In this document: positions 22,788 through 35,600 of the stretch, piece by piece
How positions within the stretch are numbered: the stretch's first letter is position 1
Layout of the letters: each line of letters begins with the position of its first letter
Assembly: GCA_002049455.2 (NCBI GenBank)
Contig: KV918881.1
Span: 124,001 to 188,000 of the forward strand
Reading direction: 5' to 3'
DNA from: Porphyra umbilicalis
Taxonomy: Eukaryota > Rhodophyta > Bangiophyceae > Bangiales > Bangiaceae
Length of the DNA: 64,000 nt
Program-made: the position numbers and the translations under genes
The notes under the pieces: model-generated
Databases searched by the model: none
Told to the model about the DNA's origin: nothing
The model's input: only the letters and a program-made list of their open reading frames with translations

Positions 22788-25700
22788 ATGTCACACCAGG
22801 ACGGCGAAGAATCCGACTTTGCGGACTACGATCCCGTAGCAGCTGCCACACCAACGTTGCGCGTGCCGCTCAGCGAGGACACGATCGCTGCCCTCCACGA
22901 CCTTGCGGTCGCGGCGGCAGCTTCGATCGGCACCCTACACTTCTCCGAAGGAGCCGTTAACGGCGCCACTGGGACGGTGCCGTCGGCCGTAGCGACTCTC
23001 GAGGGCAACGTCGTCGATAAGGGCGGCGCCGCGGCGGTTGCCGCGCACGGCGGCACAGCTGGCGCTCACGGCAGCTTGGCTGGCGCGCACGGGAGCACGG
23101 CTGCAGCCGCTGGCGTCCGCGCCACTGGAACGGTGCCGCCGGCCGTAGCTAACGTCTAAGACAACGTCGTTGACAAGGGCGGCGCCGCGGCGGCTGCCGC
23201 GGACGGCGGCACGGCTGGCGCGCACGGCAGCGTGGCTGCAGCCGCGGGCGTCCCCGCCACTGGGACGGTGCTGCCGTCCGTAGCGACCGTCGACGGCAAC
23301 GTCGTCGACAAGGGCGGCGCCGCGGCGGCTGCCGCGCACGGCAGTACGGCTCTCGCGAACTGCAGCACGGCTGCAGCCGTGGGCGTTCCGGTACGTGGAG
23401 CGGCGGCGGCCGCGGGAGTCTCTGCGGGCGATTCTCAGCCCACAGTGTGCCGGCGCCCGTGGACGCGGTGTTTGGCGGCTTCCCAACGCCCGGTTGCGGG
23501 GCTTATGGCCCATTCTGGGCATGCTGGGGTGGCCCTGGTGATTGACGACGAGATCGAGCCCTCGACATTGGCCGAGGTGGGCCCGTCCGTCGTCGAAGCT
23601 CGCCCCGTCGCGGCTGAGGCGCCAGCGCGGCCGTCAACCCGAGCATCGGCAGCTGCGGTAGCGGCAGCGGCGCTGCCAACGAGGAGAACAACACGGGCAT
23701 CGCGGGCAGCCAATGGTGCCACGAGCGAGGAGCGTGTCGTCCCCAGCGGTGCTCGGAGGGCGCCTCGGCGGTCGTTGACGGATGGGCCAGGGCGCTCTCG
23801 TCGTCCGCCCGGCACCCTACAGCCGCCCACAGTCATGGAAGCGGACGCAGATGCAGCCGACCGCGGGGGGGGCGCAGGACGCGCGGTGGGAAGCTGCAGC
23901 GAGGCGGATGAACCTGCCATGGACGCCCAGGAGCGCGCTCGCATGCGCGCTGGCAGGAAGCGCTGGTTTACGGAGCACCGCGGCACTCGGGGTGCGCGAC
24001 ACGGGCCGCGTGGCGTCGGCGGGGCCACTGAAGGGGTCGTGAGCACCAGGGAGGCCACGGCCGCGCCAATGCGCCAGAGACGGGGTAGAGGAGCTGGCCG
24101 CCCAGGGCGTGGCCGCACCGACCCTGGCGTCGACATCGACCTCGTCGTCGCGGACGCCGATGCTCTCGTTCTCGCGCGTCCAGACCGTCCCAGGGCTGCC
24201 AGAGTCCCAGTGCACAAGGGTCCTCGAGCTCGGACGACCGTTCCTCCCCCTACTGCAGCAGGTGCCGCTTTGGCGGCTCGCGAAGAGGACATCCCCTTGC
24301 CGCGGCGCCGACCAACCAACACTGCCTCTATGGCGGCCAACCACCTCGATGAAGAGGTGGACGACGAAGAGGAGGCCCCTCCGTCGTCTGCACCTGCAGG
24401 TATTTCGCGCACTCACTTGCATCTCCCCTCTGCTGCTGCTCGGGCCAGTCCAGAGCTCGGTGGGAGCCATTCTGACCGAGGTCGTCCTGCACAACTGCGT
24501 ACTGGACGCAAACCTCCTGCCATCACGATTCCTCCGGAGTGGGAGCAGGCCAAATCGCTGAAAGAGAAGCTCCTGCTCCGAGCGGCGATCCGCCACGCTG
24601 TCCGCGACCGAGTTCGTCATTACATGAACAGCCCATCCTTTGCTGATGACGTCTACCACGGCGAAGCCGACTCGGCCGTGATGTTTCGTAAGGCAATCGA
24701 GCGCACGTTTGGGTGCTCCAAGCAGCAGGCTAGATGGCTGCTGACCAAGCGCCTGCCACCAAATGAGGGGAGGATGGCGAGAGTCGCCGCGCCTGCCGGA
24801 GCCACCTCGCCCACCGTACCACCTCCTGGCGCCCCAGCCGCATCTACTGACGCTGATGCCACGGCACCAACGCCGCCGGCGCCCGCAACGGCCCCACGCA
24901 ACCGCCGCGTTAGACTCGACGACCCCATTCGAGGCATCTGCTGTCGCGCGCGCTCCAATATGCACCACTCCATCGGGCGGACTGTGGTGAAGGCGTGGTC
25001 GGCGGGCTCCACTTTTGACGCGCCGCTCAATACGGGCGAAGAGGATGATAACGGGGTGCCAGTGCCGCCCCTGACAACCAGGACGGAGAAGGCGAAGTGG
25101 TGGCTGCGCGGCCGCCGCTACTTGATGACGGTGCGCGGCCGTAAGGGGTTCGTCGAGGCGTATCGGGCCTTCAAGAACACCGTTGGCAGGACTCACAGAA
25201 GTCCCGGCCGTGCTCGGGTTGCGAAAAAGACTGGGGGCTCTGGTGTAGAAGTTGATGGGGACCGTTTGGTGGCAACAAGAGCGCAGCTCGCGTGGATATC
25301 TGTGAAGGTCCGTATGCACCTCCGTCCTTGGACTGACGAGCGCTGAAGGCTGCTCCGTCGTGGTGCATGTCTCCTCACTTGTGGAACCTATCTGCGACGC
25401 CTACTGACCCTGCTGAGATAACGTTGCCTCCGTGTCTTCTCCCATGCCCGCCATCGGTTGATTTTGTGCCTTTGTTTCTCTCACACCCGCTTGTCCTCCA
25501 TGAACACAGATCCTCATGGAACTTATGAACACGGCTTTTGGCGCTAAGCAGGTCCAGAAGGACCAGCAGTCGCATCACAAGTCGCACCGCGCGGTGTTCG
25601 CGTACGAGCTCGACTTTCTCGTCGGAGACGCCTTACGCTCGGGCTGCGTCTGGGCTTCGTACTTCAAGCTCGACGTGGGCGTCGACGGGGAGAAGCTGGC

Positions 25701-26070
25701 GGAGCAAGAGGGCCTCGACCTGACGGCCGCCCACGGCTCTTCGGCAAAAGAGCTGGCAAGGATTGAGCGGCTGCGGGTCATGCTCGACCTCATCAGTGAC
25801 GCCAGTATCGACGAAGAGTCTGAGGACGAGGCCGCAATGGTCGACAACGTGGATCCCTCGTCGGCCGACGAGCGTGCAGACCGTCGCCACAAGCACTTGC
25901 TGGATGATAGTGACGTCCCGGGCGAGTCGCTGCTAGCAAGACGACGGCGCGAGACGGCATCGTCAGATGAGGACGAGGACGAGAGTGGCACCAGTGCCTC
26001 GGAGGTATCGGACGGGGTGGAGGGCGACCGTTGTCGCCGCTCGGCCAAGCGTCGTCGCAAGACAGCTTGA
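22788..26070 (+). CDS. Two-exon gene A of an unrecognised paralogous family (in-frame stop in exon 1)
   Basis: Exon 1 runs from the ATG at 22788 (MSHQDGEESDFADYD) to 25307. A 202-bp intron follows (GTCCGT...ACACAG, 25308-25509, phase 0), and exon 2 is 25510-26070. After an acidic start come three repeats of about 50 residues (ATGTVPxxVAT..NVVDKGGAAA). The second carries TAA at 23157-23159, exactly where its sister repeats have GAC or GAG. Next come a long disordered Arg/Ala-rich region and a folded-looking C-terminal module (FADDVYHGEAD, SKQQARWLLTKRLPP, NMHHSIGRTVVKAWSAG, RGRRYLMTVRGRKGFVEAYR). Exon 2 encodes LMELMNTAFGAKQV and an acidic/basic tail (DEDEDES, KRRRKTA, a possible nuclear signal). 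Gene B at 30 kb shares the module and the intron position. Function is unknown; DNA- or chromatin-associated is only a guess. A downstream ATG at 23232 could still give a protein. Confidence 0.68.
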
Positions 26071-26289
26071 GGTTTGTTCATACTGCTCCTGCGTGAGTGT
26101 CGTACAAATGAGATGGCGGGTTTGCTGTGCTGCGCATTTGTGGTTGTTATCGAGGTGTACCCGTTCCTGTATTGACAAGCGTACCGTGAGATGGACTCTC
26201 CTCTTTGTCCTTTTGGATGTGTGTACGTCGCATGACTAGTTACTCATTTTTGCAGAGAGGACTGCGGTGACAGCTACGGTGATCGTCAC

Positions 26290-27330
26290 ACTACGGGCTA
26301 CGCTGCCGCGGCGGCGCGTTTGGGTGGCGGCGGTGGTCACGCCGCCGACGGCCGGCGCTGCAGCGGGCACGCACCGGCGGCGGCTCTTGTCGGGGGCGGC
26401 GGCAGTCACGCCGCCGACGGCAGCCGCTGCGGCTGCCGTGGCCAAGCTCTCATGGCGGCGCGCGTCCGGGGCGGCGGCGGTCAAGTCGCCGACGACCCGC
26501 TGCCGCGGTCACGCACCAGCGGAGGCGCGTGAAGGGGGCGGCGGCGGTCAAGCCGCGCACGGCGGCCGCTGCGGCGGTCATGCACCGGCGGCGGCACGTG
26601 CAAGGGGCGGCGGCGGTCGAGCCGCCGACGGCAGCCGCTGCCGTGGTCCCGCACCGGCGGCGGCGCGTGTAGGGGGTGGCGGCGGTCAAGACACGGACGG
26701 CTGCAGCAGCTGCTGCCGTGACCACGCTCCCGTTGCGGCGCGTGTCAAGGGCGGCGGGAGTCACGCCGCCGACGGTGGCCGCTGCGGCTGCCGTGGCCAC
26801 GCTGCCGTGGTGGCGCGCGTCGGGGGCGGCGGCGGTCACGTCGCCGACGGCGGCCGCTGCGGCGGTCACGCACCGGCGGCGGCGCGTGCAGGCGGCCGCG
26901 GCGGTCAAGCCACGGACGGCTGCCGCTGCTGCTGCCGTGGCCACGCTTCCGTAGCGGCGCGTGTCGGGGGCGGCGGGGGTCAAGCCGCCGACATCGGCCG
27001 CTGCCGTGGTCACGCACCTGCGGCGGCGCGTGTAGGGGGCGGCGGCGGTAAAGCCACGGACGGCTGCCGCTGCGGCTGCCGTGGGCCCGCTCCCGTGGCG
27101 GCGCGCCGCGGAGCGGCGGCAGTCACGCCGCCAACGGCCGCCGCTGTGGCTGCTGTGGCGACGCGCTTTGGCTGCTATTGCGACGCTTCCACTCCCACGA
27201 CGGCGATTTTTGGGGGCGGCAGCGGTCACGCCACCGGCAGCCGCTGCGGCCGCGGCACGCTCCGGCGGCGGCGCGCGTGGCGGCGGCGGCGGTACCGCCC
27301 CCGACGGCGGCCGCTGCTGCTGCCCCTTTC
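26290..27330. repeat. GC-rich minisatellite, roughly 70-bp degenerate units
   Basis: About 14 imperfect units share GGCGGCGGTCAAGCCGCC or GGCGGCGGTCACGCCGCC, then GACGGC(G/T)GCCGCTGC, then GGTCACGC(A/T)CCGGCGGCG. Both strands are open and translate as Cys/Gly/His- or Ala/Arg-rich repeats. I regard the apparent 477- and 320-residue ORFs as by-products of the satellite. It lies directly 3' of gene A. Confidence 0.8.
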
Positions 27331-28603
27331 GGGCTCCGATGGCGCATTTGGGGGACGCGACGGCAATGCCGGCGACGGCTGCAGCTTGCGCTGCCGCGCT
27401 CCGGCGGCACATTTGTCGCCGCCGCCGACGCCGCGCGCTATGTCGCTGCCGACTGCGACGGTGGTGGCTGTCAACGCGGCACGGAAAGCGGCAGCGACGG
27501 CGTCACCGGCGGCGGTCGACCCCGTCCCGGCGACACTAGCGGCGTCACCGACGGCGGTGGCCCCCGTCGCGGGGCGAAATGTCGCGGCCGTCGCGGTGAC
27601 GGCGGTGGGGCTGGATGTGGGAGCGGATCCGGCAGGGTCGCGGGACCTGATGGCGGCGTGGATTCGCGCCGGTCGAGAGTGCACTGCAGGTCGCGCGTGA
27701 AGTCCTCGAGTCCGTACCTGACCGATGTGTTCCCGCCGTGGGTATCGAGACGACCCCCACCAGTATCCACGGCCCATTGTTCTGCCCCACTGCCCGTTGT
27801 TGCTGCCTGCGTTGCGCGCTCGGTGACCACGTCATGAGCTGCATCTTGAATAGCGTGATCGGATCCCTCCGTTGCGTTGGTGAGGCACTGTATTCGCTCT
27901 ATCTGACTCTCGATATCGATCGGTCCGCCTACGCCGTGGGCCACGCCGACTGACATGGTCATTGTGTCTGGCTGATGTCTGCGTCGTGTCTGGCCCGTGC
28001 TCTTAATGCCTCTTTACTGCAATGCATTTTGATGCATTCACCTGAGTATTTTCGTAGTTGCTTCAAGTCTGTCGAGCACCGAAAGGAAATGAGGAATTGT
28101 CAGTGATGTTGTAACTCCACCATTAAGTGCAATCGCTCCCTGCGTAAGTCTGTATGCTATCCGGCACAGCCGGATGCTTATCCGCCGCTGAAGTGCTCCC
28201 GTGGTGTTACCGTCTGCGACACATTTAGCCTCCCTGCGCGACTCTCTGGCGACACTCTGTCGTGTTGTGTCACCATTGTGTCGCTCATGAGGAACCAAAG
28301 TGTCACCTTGGGCACGACCGCCGACGCAGGCGAGTGGTAGGCCGGTTGACGGGTCGCGGGGCGGCGGGGTGGGGGCGATGTTAGGTTTCTAGGCGGCTCC
28401 TTGCTTGGCCCCCTGTGGCCCTTTGCGCTTGTTCCCTTCCTAGAAACCTACTTGCTTGGCATGGAATGAGCACCCATATGCGTAAGCGGACGTGCGATGC
28501 TGTGCGCGCGGCCCACGACCCCGGCAAAAATAGAAAATAGGGCGCCGGACGCCGGCGGACCGCGGAACGGCACGGCGGGGGTCACCCGTTGCACGGCCGT
28601 GAT
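27331..28603. other. No supported gene
   Basis: The GC-rich end of the satellite fades into ordinary sequence after 27700. Short ORFs only, and no RNA gene seen. A degenerate inverted pair TAGGTTTCTAGG / CCTAGAAACCTA flanks 28383-28450. Confidence 0.4.
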
Positions 28604-28870
28604 CCGATGAGAACTCGAGATCTCATCGGGCCCCAATTTAAGGCTTTTAGTCTCATCGCACTTCCCCCATGCGATGGCGAAATGTCCATCGCATTCCCTC
28701 ATCGCAGAGTCCCTCAGGCCTCATCGGAAAAAGATCGCAATCCGAGATGCGATGGCGTTTGTCCCCAAAAGAGACGATGGTCCGCGTGATTCGCGTGTGA
28801 TTGCAGTTGTGCGTTCTGATTGGCTAGCAATCGTCTGTGCACGCCATCGTCGCGAAAATGTACCCCGTAT
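28604..28870. repeat. Nonautonomous-element-like repeat rich in GATGCGA motifs
   Basis: It begins with the hairpin CCGATGAGA / TCTCATCGG (28604-28629). It carries many GATGCGAT / ATCGCATC motifs and ends with ATCGTCGCGAAAATGTACC. That end matches a 20-bp sequence at 43378-43397 exactly in inverse orientation, so this is probably a dispersed family. No target duplication could be established. Confidence 0.45.
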
Positions 28871-29383
28871 TAATACTGAGAACGTGCCTGGGGAGTTGGC
28901 CAGCAGTATTGCAGGTTGATCTGAAACGGTCCCGAATGGGCCCCCAGTACGATATTTGTCGAGATTTGTCGCGTACTGGACCCCTGTTCTCCACAGTGTT
29001 CTTCCAACTGGGTAAGGTCCTATATTCGCATTTTAGATCCCCCGTACGATCTGACACTGCTCAAAGTCGTGTCTGGGAGCCATGCGCGCACCTTGCGCAC
29101 ACCCCAGTAGGCATTCTGGAGGCACCCAGAGGCACCCGGAGGCCCCCAGAGGCACCCTGCAGGACGTCCTATGGGATTTACCGAGGAGTTACGTGACACC
29201 CTCTTGCGGCGATTCGTGGCCGCGCGCCCAGTCGCTACGCAGCAGGTCGTAGTCCGGATACGCAGCGCACGCGGAAGCGCCGTCGTAAATGGCCCCTGTT
29301 GCGCCACGTTATCGCTCACCGTCGCAGAACGTTGCACACAGACAGGCATTTTACAGGGCGCTCTCACGCTTCATGTGGGGGGG

Positions 29384-29455
29384 GGGGGGCAGTACGGGCA
29401 GTACGGGGCAGTACGTGGGAGGGGGGGGGGGGGGCAGTACGGGCAGTACGCCCTC
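29384..29455. repeat. Poly-G and GCAGTACGG array
   Basis: G runs of 10 or more bases alternate with (GG)GCAGTAC units. This is strongly G-quadruplex-prone. The core GGGCAGTA recurs in two further arrays at 31866-31983 and 37459-37726. C-rich sequence follows to 29570. Confidence 0.8.
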
Positions 29456-29664
29456 TCTCCCCGCACCCCCGCTCGCCCCACCCCCTTTCTTCTCGCTCCC
29501 CCCTCTCCCCCCGCTCTTCCGCTCCCCCCCCGCCCCCTCGCCCCCACCCCCACCCCCCACCCCCGCAAGCACAGCGCGCAATGAAAAAGGCCAGAAACAA
29601 GACTGAGAACAACGCAATTACAAGAGCACAAGCAACGCGAGTAGCAGACACACCATCAAACGCG

Positions 29665-30213
29665 CTATGAGGTGTTGCTCTCAGTCCCCAGAGCGCTAGG
29701 GAGAAACTCGAGATCCGATGACTGATCGTCACTGTCCGCCGGGCCTGCCGTGCGCGCGAACTGGCGCCGCTCCCAGACCTTATTCTTGGGCCTTCGCACC
29801 TCCTCCTCAGAGTCGGAGCGGTCAAAGGGGTGGCGTTGCCAGTTGGGACCTCGCCCCACGCCAGCACCCAGCCGACGCGGCACCGAGGCCTGTGGCGGCA
29901 AGCTGAGGCCTGCCAGCTCGCGCCCCCATCCACCTCCGTCATCCCCGCCTCCGCCGCCACCGCCACCGCCTGCTTCACCGCGCGGCGGCGCATCGACGGG
30001 GGCACCCCCCCCGCCGCCACCGCCACCGCCTGCCCCACCGCGCGGCGGCGCATCGACGGGGGCACCCCCCCCGCCGCCACCGCCACTGCCTGCCCCACCG
30101 CCCGGCGGCGCATCGGCGGGGGCACAACCACCGCCTGCGCCACCGCCACCATCATCGCCCGCACCACCATGTGCCGGCGCGTGGCCGCCGCCGCTGCTCG
30201 CCCCACCACCGTC
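29665..30213 (-). other. In-frame extension beyond the gene B stop codon
   Basis: This segment continues the gene B reading frame after its TGA. It starts with GGGAPVDAPPRG-type repeats (three units of about 21 residues, 29945-30130). It ends in a Ser/Asp/Glu-rich charged sequence resembling the C-terminal tail style of gene A. It is either the real C-terminus lost through a nonsense change, or sequence reached by readthrough or alternative splicing. Confidence 0.45.
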
Positions 30214-31709
30214 TCAGTCCTCGTCATCCCCATCCCCGTCGAGGTCCACGACCTTCTTCCGCGCCGCCACCCAGTTGCGCACCATCTGTCTCAGACTTGT
30301 GTGCTCGCTCTCAGTAACGTCCTCGTCGTTGGCGCGGGCATTCACGTTGACGCCCAAGTGGACAGCAGGGGGCTCTCCTTCTTCGGGGGAGTTGGGAATG
30401 GTTGTCCGGTCGTCCTCGTCCTGGTTTGTCTTGAAGAGCTTGGCCCAGTAGTCTCCTGACTCATCAACCTCCACATGCAGGTAAGTCAACTCTTTCGCCC
30501 ACGCGGCGCGCCCCGCTTTCATCTTCCCGCCGTGCAGCACGCACTCGTTAACCTTCCTGCCGTCCGCAGAGAGGTACTCTCCCTCCAGAAACATACGAAT
30601 CTGCATGGGTCACAGACACACGAGCCACAGAGACGACACACTCAAGCAACTCCGTGGCTTCAAGTGCCGGTCAGTATCGGCCAGTACCTCAATGGAACCC
30701 CCTACAGCGCTTTTGCAACACCCCAGCCACAGTACACTCTCCGTCCATGGCGCCAATAACGTACCTTGCTCAGCACAAAGGCCAGCGTGGCGAGCGCCGT
30801 CGAGGCCAGTGCGTCCCCGTCATCCCTGTCAGGAAAGGTGTACTGGTCCGGGTCCCCACCACAGTGGGAAACCACAGCCAGGAAGGCGTTGAGGACTCCC
30901 CGACGCCCGTTGGCACCCCTGAGGTACCCCCGGCCATGTAAGAACCGCCTTGTCTCCGCCTTGGATGTACCGCCGTAGCCGCTGCCCGCCGTCCACGCCC
31001 GAAAGATACAGTCCTTGAGGTTAAAGTGTACGTTGTTGCGCGTCTTACCTAGCCACGGCTTGAGCATCTTGGAGCTAGGGATGTTCGAGTTATTGACCGC
31101 GGGGACGGAGAAGTTCGTCAGCAGGAGCTTTTCAGCGTCCTTCTTGTCGACTTCGGCCACCTCCATCACGACGGCCGCCAGAAACGACCTGAGGGTCTCG
31201 CGGGAGTGGTACACGTCATCGTTGGTGGACGGCGCCAGGATGCCATTGTGCATGCGCTTAGTGAGGCAGCTGCGCAGCACCTGGATCCGTGGCTTGCCCC
31301 TCGTGCCCCTCGGCAGCGCGTCCTCGCTTGCCGTGCCACCCGCAGTGGCCTTTGCCGCTGGCCGCGCCCGGGGTGACAGCTTTCTCGGTGATAGCGGGGT
31401 GACAGTGGCCGGTGGCTTCCCATCCAAACCAGAGCCGGTAGTATCAGCGCTGTCGGCATCCGCTGAGGGGCTGACTCCGCGACGACGCTTGGCCGCGGGG
31501 GCAAATGTTTTGGCGTATGCTTGAGCTGTCTGGATGGCCATCTCTTTGGCAGCACGTGCCGAGACGAAGCTGTTGTGCGCGGCAATATGCGCCGACAGCA
31601 GGGCGTTTGACGTAATGGTGCACCAGGAAGGGGGCTCAACCCGTACCGCGACGCCGTCGACAAGCCACGTCAGTGCGTTGCCAGCGTCTTCCACCGCTGC
31701 CGAAACCAC
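30214..31709 (-). CDS. Two-exon gene B, paralogue of gene A
   Basis: Exon 1 ends at 30765. The intron is 30601-30764 (GTACGT...ATGCAG, 164 bp, phase 0), and exon 2 runs from 30600 to the TGA at 30216-30214. The module shared with gene A includes NDDVYHSRETLRSFLAA, KKDAEKLLLTNFSVP, RNNVHFNLKDCIFRAWTAG, RRFLHGRGYLRGANGRRGVL and LATLAFVLSK at the splice. Exon 2 begins IRMFLEGEYLSADGRKVNE and ends in acidic DLDGDGDDED. No ATG opens exon 1: the frame stays open upstream past 31709 (KSSTPKASSSRKRLRDRVVS), and an acceptor-like CTCAG near 31845 hints at a further 5' exon. After the TGA the same frame remains open for 182 codons to 29665, with a Gly-rich repeat and an acidic/basic end (DRSDSEEEVRRPKNK, DSDDQSSDLEF). 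Function is not recognised. Confidence 0.65.
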
Positions 31710-31865
31710 GCGGTCGCGCAGGCGCTTGCGTGAACTAGACGCCTTGGGCGTGGATGACTTGGTCGGAGTGCCAGCAGCAGCCGAGGTTTCGCCATCCTGC
31801 TGGGCTGGCCACTTTCGGCCGGGCCAAAAGGTTGACAGTTTGGTCTGGCTGAGAACAGGGGAAGA

Positions 31866-31983
31866 AATGGGGCAGCACGGGGCAGTAAGGGGGCAGCACG
31901 GGGCAGTAAAGGGGCAGCACGGGGCAGTATAGGGGCAGTAAGTGGCAGTAAGGGGCAGTAAGGGGCAGTAAGGGGCAGTAATA
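31866..31983. repeat. GGGGCAGYA short tandem array
   Basis: Ten or so units of GGGGCAGTAA or GGGGCAGCAC (9-11 bp) end at a clean AATATAAAAG element (31980-31989). The array lies at the 5' side of gene B. It shares its core with the arrays at 29.4 and 37.5 kb. Confidence 0.85.
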
Positions 31984-32220
31984 TAAAAGTACTCGGGTCA
32001 GCTGTCGGCACAGGACGCCCACCGGCACACGACACCGCTCCAGTGCGCCAGTATCGACGCACGCGGGGCACGACAGCTCCGACCTCCATGCAAGAAGCGA
32101 CAGGAAAAGCAAAAATAGAGGCAAGGCACGCAGTATACATGCAGAGAGAACGTACAGTTGTTCAGCCGGGAGACTGGTGTCCTTTTTGGCCCTCCTCATC
32201 GCTGATCCGCCCGAGCATCC

Positions 32221-32638
32221 TGTTGAATCGCAGTGGGAATAGGGGTTGGGGGACCACGGTGAAGTGGTTGAGTGGCTTGAGCTTGTGTGTGTGTGTGCGA
32301 ACGTGCTTTGTTGGTTGTCCTAAGGTTCGCCCGCCTCTCCCAACCGAGAGCACCTCTCAAATAGTCCCCACCGGCCCAAGTGCTCCCCCCTCTCGCGCCC
32401 ACACCGACGCCCACGTCCTCGCACCAAATCGAATCACTCACCAAATCAAAAGCCACTAGAGCAAAGCGAAGATCAAATCCAAAACATGCCAAAAGTAACG
32501 CCCCGAGATGACCCAACACAAATGTGTGCAACTTGACCACGTCTTGCACATGTACCATGTGGGGTACCATAAGGGTCACCGACCATCATCCATCCGCGAA
32601 CCGCCAGTGGAGTCGGCGACGAGCATCACAGTCCAACA
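32221..32638 (-). repeat. Copia 3' LTR
   Basis: 418 bp, TG...CA ends, identical to the partner LTR except at 32484. It contains a (TG)n run near 32285-32298 and CCAT/GGTACC-type palindromic sequence near 32554-32566. Confidence 0.95.
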
Positions 32639-32649
32639 CTCCTCCTTGC
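32639..32649 (-). other. Copia polypurine tract
   Basis: The minus strand reads GCAAGGAGGAG immediately before the 3' LTR. This is the expected plus-strand primer for reverse transcription. Confidence 0.8.
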
Positions 32650-32673
32650 TTGTTGCCGCGGCGGTTCTTGTAT

Positions 32674-35600
32674 TCAGCAAAGCCCCATGGCCTCGACATG
32701 CTTGTCGTGCTTGGTCTTGCCGAGCTCCTTCGTCATCGGGTCCGCCACCATGTCGTCCGTTGCACAATGCTCCAGTGTCACCTTGTCCGTCGTGATGGCC
32801 TCGCGCACAAAGTGGTAGCGAATCTCGATGTGCTTAGTGCGCTTGTGCTCGACGGGGTTCTTGGAGAAGTCAATGCACCCGCTGTTGTCGACCTTGATGT
32901 TGATCGGCCCGCCCCAGATCGCTGTCCGCAGCCCTTGAGTTGCCACGCTTTGCACGAGCTTGTTGAGCCAAACAGCTTCCTTGCTGGCCTCACATAGAGC
33001 CATGTACTCGGCTTCCATCGTCGACAGCGCCACCGTCTTCTGCAACTTAGAACCCCAGCTGACGGCTGCTCCGCCAAAGATGAAGGTGAAGCCCGTCGTA
33101 GAACGTCGCGTCTCGTGGTCACCCGCCCAGTCGGCATCACTAAAGCCTTGTAGAACACAGGAAGAGTTCTTGTCGAAGACCAGCCCCTTGTCCATCGAAC
33201 CCTTGACGTACCGTAGAACGCGCTTGATCGCCGCCCAATGCTCCTTGCCGTAGCACGAGACAAACCGACTCAGCTTCCCGATAGCGAAGGCGAGGTCAGG
33301 ACGTGTCCCGACCATCAGGTACATCAGACTGCCGACGGCTTCGCGGTAGGGCAGCGCGTCGTCGCTCTCGTCGGCCTTGACCAGCTGCAGGCCCACCTCC
33401 AGCGGCGTTCCGATCGGGTTGCACTCCGCCATCCCGAACTTCTCCAGCACTTGCGCCGCATACTTTCCCGGCGACAGCTTGAGGGTGCCCAACGCCTCGT
33501 CACGCCTAATCTCTAGCCCGAGGATGACCTTCGCCTCGCCCAGGTCCTTCATCTCAAAACGCTTGTGCAGAGCGTCCTTAATCTTGTAGATCGCCGCCAA
33601 GCTTGATGCCACCAACAGGAGATCGTCGACGTACACCAGGACGATGATGATTTCGCCGTCATCCATGAGGAGGTAGAGGCATGCATCCGGGTCAATGTTG
33701 TCAAACCCCTGCGACTTGAGGAAGTCGTCGAGCTTGGCGTACCACATCTTGGGAGCTTGCTTCAGCCCATACAGCGCTTGGAGGAGACGACACACTTTGT
33801 CAGGATACGTCGGATCGACATAGCCGTCTGGCTGCTCCATGTAGACCTCCTCGTCAAGGTCGCCGTTGAGGAATGCCGTCTTGACGTCCATCTGATGTAG
33901 CTCCCACCCGTTCGCCGCCGTCATCGCCAGGATGCATCGAATGGTGGTGAACTTGGCCACCGGCGCGAACGTCTCGTTGAAGTCGAGCCCCTTGATCTGC
34001 CGGTTCCCCATGAAGCACAGGCGCGCCTTATGCCGCTTCGTGTTGTTCCCGTTCTTGTCAACCTCGTTCTTGACCTTGTACACCCACTTGCCCTTCAGCA
34101 CGCGTCGACTGGCCGGGCGATCCGTCAAGCGCCAAGTCTTGTTCTTGCGGATGGCCTCCATCTCCTCGTCCATGGCAATCTGCCACTTAGCCGATTCCTG
34201 CCCTTGAACGGCTTGCACGTACGTCGTGGGCGCCTCGTGAGCAACCAGGCTCACCGGGCGCCAGTACTCGACAGGGGGTCGCCGCGCTCTGCCGCTCCGA
34301 CGCAGCGTGTCTTGAGAGCCGCCACAACCTTGATTGTCGTCCGCGGACTTGTCGGATCCATCGTCTTGCTTGTCATCCTTGTCGTCATTGTCAGCATCCA
34401 CGTCTCCGCCGTCGCTTTCAGAGCGCAAACCCGTCTCGACTCCGACGTTTTCGTCTCCGGGAAGCTCCTCTGCAACTTCTGCCACCTCGCTTACGTTCGC
34501 CTCGGCGAACACGACGCTTCGTGCCTTGACGACCTTGCCGTCGTCGAGGATGACCTTGTACGCCTTGCTGCCGTCGGGATAGCCTAAGAAGACGCCCTTC
34601 GCCGCCTTGTCGCCAAACTTGCCGTCGATGTGACTCTTGTGCAGCACCACCCAGCATGTCGACCCAAACACCCGCATGTGGCTTACGTCGGGCTTATTTC
34701 CGGTCCACAGCTCAAAAGGCGTCTTGCCGACGGGAAGCGCCCGGCTGGTGACGCGGTTCTTGATGTAGACCGCCGTCTTGATGGCACCCGCCCAAAGGTC
34801 TTGATCGACGTCCTTGTGTCGCATCATGGTGCGAGCCATCTCCACGAGAACTCGGTTGAGCCGCTCAGCAACCCCGTTCTGCTGCGGCGTGTCGGGCACC
34901 GTGGTCTGGTGCGTCGTGCCGTTCTCATCGTGAAGAGCCTTGAATGCATTCGACACATACTCGCCGCCATTATCGGAGCGTAGGATCTTGATCTTGGTTC
35001 CCGTGTGCAGCTGGGCCTTCGTCAGCCACTTCTTGTACTCCGAGAGCAGATCGCTCTTCTTCTGCAGGAAGACCACGTCTGTCCAGCGGGAGAAGTCGTC
35101 AGTGAAGGTGCCAAAGTAGAGCGCACCGCCACGCGACGGCTCCGACATTGGCCCGCCCAGGTCCGAGTGCACGAGCTGCAGGCGCTTGCTGACTCGACCT
35201 CCTCCTGCACTAGGCATAGGCGTCATAGCTGCCTTCCCATACATGCACGGCTCGCAGACGTCCTTAACCGCCATGGACGAGCACTTGAGTCCATCGATGT
35301 CCTTGTTCTTGATCATCCGCTTAACGCCAGCCACGTTGACGTGCCCAAGGCGCTCATGCCAAAGCTGAAGGGAGGCCACCGCAGCAATATCCAACAGTGG
35401 GGCCATGTCCAGGTGGTAGAACCCACTCTTCCGCGTGCCGCACGCAGCGACCTTGTCGCTAATCTTGATGATCGTCTTACCGCCCTTGAATGACACTTCC
35501 GCACCACGTTCCTCCATCATGCCGACCGACATGAGGTTGAAGCCCATGGTAGGAACATGGAGTACCTTCTCCAACTTGATCTTGCGCGTCTTGCCGTGAA